DNA of 64,000 bases from Pelecanus crispus (taxonomy: Eukaryota; Chordata; Aves; Pelecaniformes; Pelecanidae). Made by a program: the position numbers and the translations under genes. The stretch lies in contig NC_134652.1 of NCBI RefSeq assembly GCF_030463565.1, positions 20,189,397 to 20,253,396 on the forward strand, given 5' to 3'. The notes below the pieces were generated by a model. The model saw nothing but the letters and a program-made list of their open reading frames with translations. It ran no database searches and was not told where the DNA came from. Positions 54,908-64,000 of this stretch are shown piece after piece; within the stretch, counting starts at the first letter, position 1, and every line of letters starts with the position of its first letter.

Positions 54908-55715
54908 TATGAGTTTTAACAAGGCCAAGTGCCGGGTCCTGCACTTGGGTCACAACAACCCCATGGCAATGCTACAGGCTTGGGGAAGAGTGGCTGGAAA
55001 GCTGCCTGGCCGAAAAGGACCTGGGGGGTGCTGGTTGACAGCCGGCTGAACATGAGCCAGCAGTGTGCCCAGGTGGCCAAGAAGGCCAACAGCATCCTGG
55101 CTTGTATCAGGAATAGTGTGGCCAGCAGGAGCAGGGAGGTGATTGTCCCCCTGTACTCGGCACTGGTGAGGCCGCACCTGGAATACTGTGTCCAGTTTTG
55201 GGCCCCTCACTACAAGAAAGACATTGAGGTGCTGGAGCGTGTTCAGAGAAAGGCAACAAAGCTGGTGAAGGGTCTGGAGCACAGGCCTTATGAGGAGTGG
55301 CTGAGGGAACTGGGGTTGTTTAGCCTGGAGAAGAGGAGGCTGAGGGGAGACCTTATCGCTCTCTACAACTACCTGAGAGGAGGCTGTAGTGAGGTGGGTG
55401 TTGGGCTCTTCTCCCATGTAGTTAGCGATAGGATGAGAGGAAATGGGCTCAAGCTGCGCCAGGGGAGGTTTAGGCTGGAAATTAGGAAAAATTTCTTTAC
55501 GGAAAGGGTAGTCAAGCACTAACAGGCTGCCCAGAGAGGTGGTGGAGTCACCATCCCTGGAAGTGTCCAAAAAATGGGTAGATGTGGCACTTTGGGACAT
55601 GGTTTAGTCTAGTCTACCCTTAATTGGTTTAGTGTGGACTTGGTAGTGTAGGTTAATGGTTGGACTGGATGATCTTAAAGGTCTTTTCCAACCTAAACGA
55701 TTCTATGATTCTGTA
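54908..55715 (+). mobile_element. CR1 LINE, 5'-truncated 3' end
   Basis: About 0.8 kb holding the C-terminal part of the CR1 reverse-transcriptase polyprotein, the 3' UTR and the characteristic 3' end (ACGATTCTATGATTCTGT). One frameshift around 54990 separates the first ~25 codons from a 150-codon open stretch ending at the normal stop (55520-55522). Inactive. CR1 is the main LINE of birds and other sauropsids. Confidence 0.92.
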
Positions 55716-58700
55716 ATGAGGAGACAGAAGTCTGTGATGGTAGTTTTGATTTTCTTTTTTTATTTGTACATAGTTTGTATTGACCTTGTGAAAACCTGAA
55801 AGCTCTAAATTGGCCTCTTGAACAAAACAAAATGCGTTGCACAGAACAGACTATTCACTGTAGTACTCTGAAAGGTCACCAGTCCCAGAAATATTAGAGG
55901 ATGTAACTAGGGCAAACCAACCCAATGTTAGCATAATGTTTGGTTGTTTCCCTTCTTTGTTACTAGGTAGTTGGAGCCTTTAAGAACAAATTTGTCATTT
56001 ATAGCACAGCCCCTTCCTACACAAGAGACTCATTCTTTGCAAACATGGATAAAAAAGATATTTTTAAAAAGATTACCATTTGAGTTTTATTGTCTGTGGT
56101 TTCAGCTTAATCTCACAAGGACATATTAAATGTTTTTTCAGCATCAAAAATCTAAATAAATCTTTGGTTTGTCTATCTGAAAACAAAGTCATATTGTTCA
56201 AGTACTAAAGTTTTAACTCCAGATTAGTTGTGGTGTTTGGACTTAACCCTGCGCTTAAATGCTCATTCAGACATACACTGCTACTGAAGGTGGTTGAGAA
56301 TACCAAAGGTGTGGTGTGTTTCTGTTTTACCTGTGGACTAGTTTGGAAGAAGGAAAATAAAAGCTCTGTGTCCTTTCTACCCTCTGATGGACACTGTGTT
56401 CCCTCCTGGGTTAGAGGAGTAAGCCAGTTTTGTCTGCATTGGAGGTGTGTGTGTTTAGCTAGAACAGTTCAGAGAGATGCCTTTTTTTTCCTCTTCTACA
56501 TACAGGCATAGAAAGTCTGGTTCCCTGTCATTACCTGATTCGTAATCATTAATATCCATGGGAATTTCATGTCAGCATTTAAGCTCTGGGAATACAGACC
56601 AAAGCAAGTGAAAAATCTCCATGCAGCTGAGTATTGATAGGAGAACCAGTTTTTCCTCCTCTTCAGCTGTGGCAGTGCTGAGTGAGGGAGAGTGAGCCTT
56701 TTGTAATTATCAGCCATTCTGTTGTCTTTCAAAGTGCTTGTTTTGAAACTGCCACTTCCCTCCTGATGGCATTATGAAGGATCATATAAAAATGCTGACT
56801 TGAAAAGAAAGTGAAGACATTCAGCCAAACAAAACCAGTATGTATACATACAGGAGGGTAATTGTCTATGGGGGAGCAGTCAGGAGCAAAGGCCATTGTT
56901 TTCTCTACCAGACGCTCTGCCACTTGTTGCAATCTTTTTTTTTTTTTTAATGATGATGAGTGGTATTTCTCAATCAGTGGGTTGTGAACTTGCATGTTTT
57001 CCAATTACATTTTGTATATTTAAGTTTGATAGTTAACGATAAGCAGCAGTACACTGAGCCAGATATTTAGGTATGAGAGAGAGTGGATGGGGGCAAAGGA
57101 GAGTGTATTTGAAAGGAGATTTTTAGGTTTTTTACATACCTAATAGTTTGTATCTGTTACCTGGCTTTTCTTTTTTTATAAACTCTCTGCAGAATAGTAA
57201 CTATGGCATGGAAAAAAAGATGATTCACCTCCAACACTTACTTTATCTGCACTGGCTTGTACTCCTAAGCAATAATCAAGGACTAGACTTTAAATCTTTG
57301 CTGATTTGGGGTGTTTTATTTGGAATGTCTGAACTAAGGCACTGAAGGTTTTTGTTTCCTATAAAAGAAGGGCACCAACAGTTCTGCCAGGGATCATTTA
57401 AGTTGTGGAGAGTAAATGCACCTGCAGATTAGTTGTAATTGTGTACTTGGATGCAGAGAAACAGAGATATTGGCAGGGAAGGCTTTAGAATGAAAAGGTT
57501 CTCACTGTTTTGTGACTGCTGCATGCTTTTTTTCAGTTGGGATGAAAGACGGCAACCACCATCTCTAACCTAATCTCAGAACTGCCAGAGGATAACTGTA
57601 GAAACCACTTAGGCCACTGCGAAGTCTGGCCACAGGGATGGGCATGCTGGTAAGACCAGACTACACCTATGTGTTCTTCTGACTGTTATTCCCTAGTCTT
57701 GGCTATTGCTGTTAGATATGTAAGTCATGTCCTAACCCAGGCAACTTTTTCCAGGTAGCATTCATACTGCCTTGCCTGGACACTCAGCTTGGTGCTGGGG
57801 TCAGGAGATCTATCTGTACCCTATTTGTCATCAGTGAAGTGAGAGAACATTCCTCCTGATGGCTGTCCAGACTGCCAAAGCTAAGCTGCTGCTTAGACAG
57901 AGTGCCTTTCTCCATCTCTCTCTCCCTTGATGAAAGCGAAGGAGAGATGAGCTTCAACTCTGTGCAGGGGAACAGGGCTTTTCTTCATTAAATCAACAGG
58001 TTTTGTTTAAGTGTCACAGAAGGCATAATTTAAAGGCGCCTGCACCAGGAGGTGGGTGGGGAGGGAAGGAACTGATGGTCTCAATATAATCTTTCTTGGC
58101 CTCAACCTGGCAAAGATTTAGGCATACAACTAAATTTATGCCCTTCACTTCCTCTGTCATCTGCAACCAGTTTCCCCTTTCATATGTGTTGGTGTTAAGG
58201 GAAAGCAGAATACTCATGCTAGCTAGCTGTTGTCACAGTAAGCTGTGATCACACTGATAATACTAGAGCCCTTTGGGTCCCCTTTTAAATACTCTGTCAT
58301 CGCATTTTCCAGATAAGAATTTTACAGTTTTAGAGCTGTTTTGTCCCATTTGATTTACACATCTATCATTTGTCATTTTACAGTTATGTTTGACTGTTGG
58401 TCTTCTAGCCCTGCATTTAAAGTAAGGGAAAAAGAGCATTAAAATGTATTTTAAACATGTGTCTACCAAAGGTCCTGCATGTGCCAAAACAGTATGTTTT
58501 GGGGTTTTTCCCCCCCCCCCCAATTCTGAAAATAAATTAGGAAGAAATACTGGGCTCCTAGACTTGGCACTTTCCTTTTGATATGTGTGACAGGTGAATA
58601 TACCTAAACCAAATCAACAGTATCTGATTTTTTGCAAGGAATGTTCTTAGTGTTTTTATGTTAATTTATTAAGCTGTACTGTATTTGCTTTATTTTCAAA

Positions 58701-59550
58701 GGGATAAAATTGAGTAAGAACTAGTACGACTTCCCTGTAATATAAAAACAGGATAAACATAGAAGTAACCTGAATGGAAATATAAACAGGAATGGCAGAG
58801 TGCCAGCAACCCCTTGAACATAAATCTGCAGGCAGCTATGGCAGAAGTCTGTTTCATTACACTCTTTGCATTGCATAATACAGTTTGTGTAATTTGAGAA
58901 GATGTGTACATGCTTCTCATTACCACTTCTCTCCAAAATATGACCAAAGCTTTGTAGCTGGCTGGCTTTGAATTAGAGTAACACCACTGGTGCTCTGTAA
59001 GATTTTTTTGGTTCTTGGGTAATGGATTTACATGTGGACTGCACCTGTTTGATGCTTATTTTAGCTTAGCCTCAGACCAGGGATATGGGAGCCACACAGA
59101 ATGAGGGATGGGAGCTAATCCTCATAGGTTCCTAAAAATTTCAGGCCAGGTTGCCTGATGATAACATACCTGAAAGGGTGGGGGTTTTTTGTTTGTTTGG
59201 TTGGGTTTTTTTTAGTTCCATTGGTTTTGAAACTGTAAGCGCTGGAGCACAGCACTTTTGATCCTGTGGCAGAGTATCTTAACCACACAGTAGTTGTTAG
59301 TTCGCTGAAGCTGACTCATAGACTTAGAGAATTGCAGCCTGGCTCTCTGTGTTTATAAACAAATAGAGGTGACAGAAAGCTGGGTATCTGAAGTGCAGGC
59401 AGGTATGGAATAATCCATGAAGTGTTTGCAGTGCAAATGTGTAATATGCAGTGAGTCAGTATAGCAGACTTGTTCGCTGTTCTGAGTCCATTTGTGTCCT
59501 GGATTCTTCAGCGTACTGTGTGTTTGTAGTCCTTTTCCCACCAGATTGCT
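55716..59550. other. Intergenic DNA, nothing recognised
   Basis: 3.8 kb with no exon or repeat that I can support. Poly-T at about 56934-56948 and a poly-C run near 58510-58520. Confidence 0.5.
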
Positions 59551-59564
59551 GGCTTATTTAATAT

Positions 59565-59635
59565 TAATTATTTCCTTATTATTAATAGTGTTATTAATAA
59601 CATTTCCTTATTATTAATAAGGAAAATTGTTTAAA
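59565..59635. repeat. Direct and inverted AT-rich repeat
   Basis: The unit TTTCCTTATTATTAATA occurs twice about 33 bp apart, and the second copy forms a hairpin (CCTTATT-ATT-AATAAGG). Probably a local tandem duplication. Confidence 0.6.
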
Positions 59636-60647
59636 AATAATCAAGTAGCTTCCACCTACTCCTGTTCAGAAGGGGAGACACAAATACTGAGTAAACGTTA
59701 ATATTGAAAGAACTGTAAGCATCCTTGATTTTGTTTGTCAATATCGCATCTCTACCTGGATTGTTGTCTTGCAAGTTAGACTGAAAACTGAACTGGCTCG
59801 CAGGGTTTGTTTAGAAAGTTAGAGTAAGAGGAAAAGGAAGAGGAAAAATTTACTTTGGTTGCACCAAAGTGTTAGAAACTGAACCTGTAATACATGCCAT
59901 GATTTCATTGATGGATGCTGTACGTTCCACCTAGTTCTTGATTTGCAACAACTTAAATATATATAAAATATACAAAAATTGATATAAAGGGATGTAGAGT
60001 AGGCAGTAACACATTGCATGTGTATATGGGGTATGAAGGTACGGGGCAAGAGAGTGCAATACCTCTTAAAAACAGTACCTGCTTTCAGCCAGTTGTGCTG
60101 TGACACATTTTCTCGTAAATAGTACAGATAAAAAAACCAGCAGACAGCAGGTCTTGAGCCAACTGTGAGAGTAGCAGGACAGTTTATTTCTACTTTTTGT
60201 CCTATTTTGAGGAAGTGACACTATCACTTCTGTCATATTTATTCTGGATTGTGTTTTCTGAGATGTTTCAGATTTTTCAAATACTAACTATAATGTGAGA
60301 CCAATTTAGTCGTTGTGCAGAATGTTAGAAGAACACAGGCTGTCTACATCACTACATCAGGCAATGACTTCATGCAGTGTGGTACTGTGGTTCTACCTGT
60401 GGCTCATAGCTGATGCAGAATAGGATAACAGTTCACCTGCTCCCAGTTTCAACTTTATTAACGCAAAAGGCTCAGGTCTTTTTCCCCTGAATGCTAGGAT
60501 TGCACTGTAGTTTGCTTGTGCCCAAAATAAACCATGCTATATGCACCTGAGGATGTGTGATTCCTTCATTTTAAACCCTTACAGATGATCACATAATACA
60601 TTAAACATGCTCTAATTTCATTCCCTTTGTCTTAGTTTACATTGCAG

Positions 60648-60683
60648 GAGAGCTGAAGAATTCTGAAATCAAAACTGAAGAGG
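60648..60683 (+). ncRNA. Candidate microexon of a plus-strand transcript
   Basis: A purine-rich 36-nt segment between acceptors cttag/attgcag and donor GAGG|gtatgt. Without transcript data this is only a splice-site pair. Confidence 0.15.
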
Positions 60684-62594
60684 GTATGTAAAACCTTTCT
60701 AAAAGCTCATTCCAAAATTAAACAAGTGTAAATATGAAATGTAGTATGAAAAAGATGGTATTTTGCAGTGCAGAAATCAGTTCATGTGATATCACTACAA
60801 GGGTCTGAAATTGTTTTGATCAAGCAGTACGTTGGTTTGAAACTTAATGTTTCCACAACTCAAAAAGTTTGGAAAGTGTTTTCATCTATGCTTACTGGAA
60901 AGCTTATAAGATCAGGGAAACTTGCACGCTTAGAAGTTAATCTGTCCTTGTACATAAAACATGTCCATTGATTTGGACAGTCTTTAACATTTCTCCATTT
61001 TTATATTTTCTCCAGCATTATTTCAGGTGACATTTGTTGTTGTTATATGCCATAGGTCTACACTGCCCCTGAACTTGTCAGTGATTTGGATTGTATCCTA
61101 ACAGTATTTTCCTGACCTACTACTTCTATTCAGCACAGTCTAGTCCACTTCTATCCTTAGCATAATTGTGCAATATTTACAGCAAAATATTAGGGAAATA
61201 TTTAATTAGAAATAAAAGATTGGAAAGAAGCTCAGAAAGGTGTCTAGGCCATGCCTTCTCCTTGCTCTAAGTCGGGATCAGCTCTGCTTAGACTGTTCCT
61301 CACAGATACTTAACTTTTCCTGAAAACTTGCAGCAATAGACAGTTGAGTCTTCTGGCGCAGTCTAATGCTTGTCTAACTTCGTTCTAGGAAATGTCTGCC
61401 TCAAGTCTACAGTGAATTTCCCTTACTGCAGTTAACGCTTATGAATTCTTTGTTTCTCAGCAACTGTGATATATTTCCTTTGCTGTTACCTGTTCCAGAA
61501 TTGAATATCCCTTCAAATCTTCCATTTCCTAGACTAAAACTTGATGTTTTCATTTAATCCTTTGTTAGTTATTCCAGAAGTTTAGTGCCTAAAATTAGTT
61601 ACAGTACTTGAAATGGGTGCTGTATTCCATTGCAGAGTCAGTTGTCAGACAGCTGTCCTACCACAAGGATATGTAAGCATGCGATTAAAGGTGGTCTTGC
61701 TTTTGTTGGGAGTAAGATTAAAAAGTTGACGCCCTTCAGCTGAGATACAGTAACTGCCCACATGTCTGCTCCCAATTACACTGCAATTGCAGAGAAAAAC
61801 AGGTTTGCAGGAACGATCGCCTGTTCTGCATCGGGCTGGTTGTATGTGCAGTCAGTTTCTGTGTCAGGGACAGGGAAGGGGCCAACCATCGCCAGCTGGG
61901 GACAGTAGCAGCAAGGATTCCTCATGCCCCAAGAGGTCTGAATTAACAAGGAAAGTTCATAAAGCATAAGCAGCCCGCTGCGTAGAACTGCCAAGAAGTG
62001 GTATGAAGGTCCCTGCCAGTCCAGGCAGCAGCCTTCTGGTTTTTAGTTTAAACATAATTCAGTAAGTTAGGGAGTGCTCCAAGAATTTCAGTTTTGGAAG
62101 CACTACAGCTCCTTCTCGCAGTAGATGTATAGTCTGCCTTCCTTGCTGCCCTCTTCAGGGCAATCGCTTTTGGGCTGGCAATTACAGCAGTTGCTTATGC
62201 ATTAGGATGTGAGGAAGATTTGGAGTGTTTTAATCATCTTCAGAACATTGGGTACTGGTTTTTAGGAAGAAAATTTTACTTCTTCTTTGTTCTCAAACAC
62301 TCTTTTCCCCAACTTCATGTGCGTGTTTTTCTGTGGCTTGCTCCCAGTTACCGGAACATAATGTTGTGGTCCCGGCCGAGAAGTGGGGAGAACGTCACGT
62401 TACCCCCAGGAAGCAGTTTCTTAGCACAGTATCCCTTTCTGGAGGCAGTGAGAATGGCTCTTCCTTCTCTGTGGGTGTTTTACAGTGGAGGGCCTGTGTC
62501 CTGTGCTGATTTGAGGTGTAAGGAGGAGCCGTTACATGACCTGTTTTTTACTTTCAGGACGATCATTCACGTAGCGACTGGCAGTTTGTATAAA
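60684..62594. other. Intergenic DNA left of the second CR1
   Basis: 1.9 kb. No repeat, exon or RNA gene recognised. Open frames up to 127 codons (62220-62603) run into the CR1 end and are not supported. Confidence 0.5.
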
Positions 62595-63020
62595 GAATCA
62601 TAGAATCGTCTAGGTTGGAAAAGACCTTTAAGATCATCCAGTCCAACCATTTACCTACACTACCAAGCCCACCTAAACCAATCAAGGGTAGACTAGACTA
62701 AACCATGTCCCAAAGTGCCACATCTACCCGTTTTTTGAACACTTCCAGGGATGGGGACTCCACCACCTCTCTGGGCAGCCTGTTAGTGCTTGACTACCCT
62801 TTCCATGAAGAAATTTTTCCTAATTTCCAGCCTAAACCTCCCCTGGCGCAGCTTGAGCCCATTTCCTCTCATCCTATCACTAACTACATGGGAGAAGAGC
62901 CCAGCACCCACCTCACTACAACCTCCTTTCAGGTAGTTGTAGAGAGCGATAAGGTCTCCCCTCAGCCTCCTCTTCTCCAGGCTAAACAACCCCAGTCCCC
63001 TCAGCCGCTCCTCATAAGAC
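62595..63020 (-). mobile_element. CR1 LINE fragment, minus strand
   Basis: About 425 bp, starting at the CR1 3' end (AATCATAGAATCGTCTAGGTT read on +) and breaking off within the coding end at CTCATAAGAC. Very similar to the CR1 copy at 54908-55715 but in opposite orientation, so both belong to the same or closely related subfamilies. Confidence 0.92.
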
Positions 63021-63174
63021 TTGTTATGTGAAGTGACCTTCATGTGCAGAGCAAAGTTCAGTGAGCGTTTCTTTTCAAAGTACACGCATGACACTTGATG
63101 CCGAAGACGTTTCATTCAGAAAATGTGTCTTTACACCGGGCTGTCTCGGGGGTCAGGCAGTAAGTCACGGTCAC

Positions 63175-64000
63175 AAGGTGCGCAGCGGGCAGCCAAGATG
63201 CTGAAAAAGCAGGAGGTGAAAGGCGTTCAAGGGCGCGCGGGGGGAGCACGTGACAAGGCAGACAAAAGCCCGCGCGCCGGCGCTGCTGCTCGGGCCGCTT
63301 TGCGGGGGGTGCCCGGCGCGCGGCGGGTCACGCGCGCGGCGGCCTCCGGGACGCAGACACCCGCGTCGCGCGAGCGTGCCTGCGCACGCCCCGACGCCAG
63401 AATGGCACCGCGGCCCGTGGCGGGGGCAGGCCCGGCGCCGGCGAGCGGGCTGACGGCAGCCAAGCGGCGCTGGGAGGGCACCGGCCGCCGGCTCCCAGGG
63501 TGACCGTGCCCCTGCCGCCCCGCCCCGCCCCGCCCGAGGGGGCCCGCCCCGCCCCGGCGCGCTCCCGCCGCTGCTGGCGGAGCCCCGCAGGTGCCGGGCG
63601 CGGCGGGCGGGAGCGCGCCCGTTAGCCGGGGGGGGCCGCCGCGTCCCCGGCGGAGGGCGGCGGCCGCCCCTCTGCAGCGCGCTGCGGGCAGGACGCCTGC
63701 GCCGTGCGCCGCCGCCGGCGGGCGCCGCATCCCCAGCGCACGGAGCCGCGGGCGCGGGCGCCGGCAGGAGCCGAGGCTCCGCCGCGCCCAGCCGGGGCTG
63801 AGCCGGGAGACAAAGGGGAGCGGCCGCCGCCATGGGGGAGCAGCTCCGCGCCCAGCCCGCCGCCCCGGCGGGGCCGCCGCCGCCCGCCGCCGCCGCCTCC
63901 TGCTCGCTGCTCGGCGGGCTGCTGCAGAACGGCTTCCGCCCCCCGAGCCAGCCGCTGAGCAACGGCGGCTGCGGGGAGGCGTCGCACCCGCTGCTGCTCC
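63175..64000. promoter_or_regulatory. CpG island and promoter of PANK1
   Basis: Extremely GC- and CpG-rich from about 63230 to the window end. It has a cluster of Sp1-type GC boxes (CCCCGCCCCG repeats at 63515-63560) and a TGCGCACGC NRF1-like element near 63381-63389. No TATA box seen. The long minus-strand open frames (263 and 167 codons) are artefacts of GC bias. Confidence 0.8.
63832..64000 (+). CDS. PANK1: PANK1 first coding exon, truncated by the window edge
   Basis: Pantothenate kinase 1 phosphorylates vitamin B5, the rate-limiting step of coenzyme A synthesis. Only the N-terminal 56 codons are present. The ATG has an excellent Kozak context (GCCGCCGCCATGG), and an in-frame TGA at 63799-63801 fixes this start. 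The segment starts MGEQ and has GLLQNGFRPPSQP, matching human MGDR...GLLHNGFHPPPVQP, followed by HPLLL against LPLLP. Human PANK1 alpha starts farther upstream; here the stop excludes that in this frame. The N-terminus is Pro/Ala-rich and disordered. The kinase core (MDIGGTLVK in the family) lies beyond the window. Synteny next to KIF20B supports the call. Confidence 0.8.
   Translation, partial: MGEQLRAQPAAPAGPPPPAAAASCSLLGGLLQNGFRPPSQPLSNGGCGEASHPLLL

Noticed and set aside
54950..55600. 216-codon minus-strand frame
   Set aside because: Exact antisense of the CR1 coding end; an artefact seen in most CR1 copies.
63171..63962. 263- and 167-codon minus-strand frames over the PANK1 promoter
   Set aside because: Antisense to the PANK1 start in extreme GC DNA; Ala/Gly/Pro/Arg-rich with no family resemblance.
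1..64000. CRISPR arrays, operons, prophage or bacterial defence systems
   Set aside because: The sequence is clearly vertebrate (introns, CpG islands, CR1, ERV); no direct-repeat/spacer pattern or compact gene clusters are present.

Overview
This is a vertebrate nuclear DNA window, almost certainly from a bird. It has long introns with GT-AG junctions and CpG-island promoters. Two 5'-truncated CR1 LINE tails carry the CR1 3' end (repeats around ATTCTATG/ATGATTCT). Two ~550-bp avian-type endogenous retrovirus LTRs begin TGTCCTGGTTTTGGC. No prokaryotic features, CRISPR arrays or tRNA/rRNA genes were seen.

Positions 1235-42130 (minus strand) hold KIF20B (M-phase phosphoprotein 1), a kinesin-6 motor of cytokinesis. 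I could place 31 coding exons plus a 5' UTR exon. All splice phases join without conflict, giving 1838 codons from the ATG at 39524 to the last recognised exon ending at 1235. The P-loop, switch I and switch II motifs are intact. A coiled-coil stalk of roughly 1150 residues and the mitotic-phosphosite tail follow. The last exon of the family (about 70 residues in human) was not found and probably lies left of position 1.

Positions 41690-42500 are a CpG island with a cell-cycle promoter layout on the KIF20B side (CCAAT, CHR-like TTTGAA and a ZNF143-like site). A possible divergent first exon lies on the + side. Positions 42500-63170 are mostly non-coding. They hold an orphan CpG island at 45.2 kb, a solo ERVL-type LTR with a perfect 5-bp target duplication (48877-49426), three weakly supported plus-strand exon-like segments, and two CR1 fragments in opposite orientation. 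Positions 63175-64000 are a second CpG island that ends in the first coding exon of PANK1 (pantothenate kinase 1, + strand, cut by the window edge). The head-to-head KIF20B/PANK1 order is the one known in mammals.

No wholly new multi-gene system is visible. The points most worth testing are isoform-level: a candidate frame-shifting poison exon inside the KIF20B motor, a candidate intronic polyadenylation isoform ending the protein at about 907 residues, a 28-codon in-frame alternative donor, and a heptad micro-repeat expansion in the stalk.
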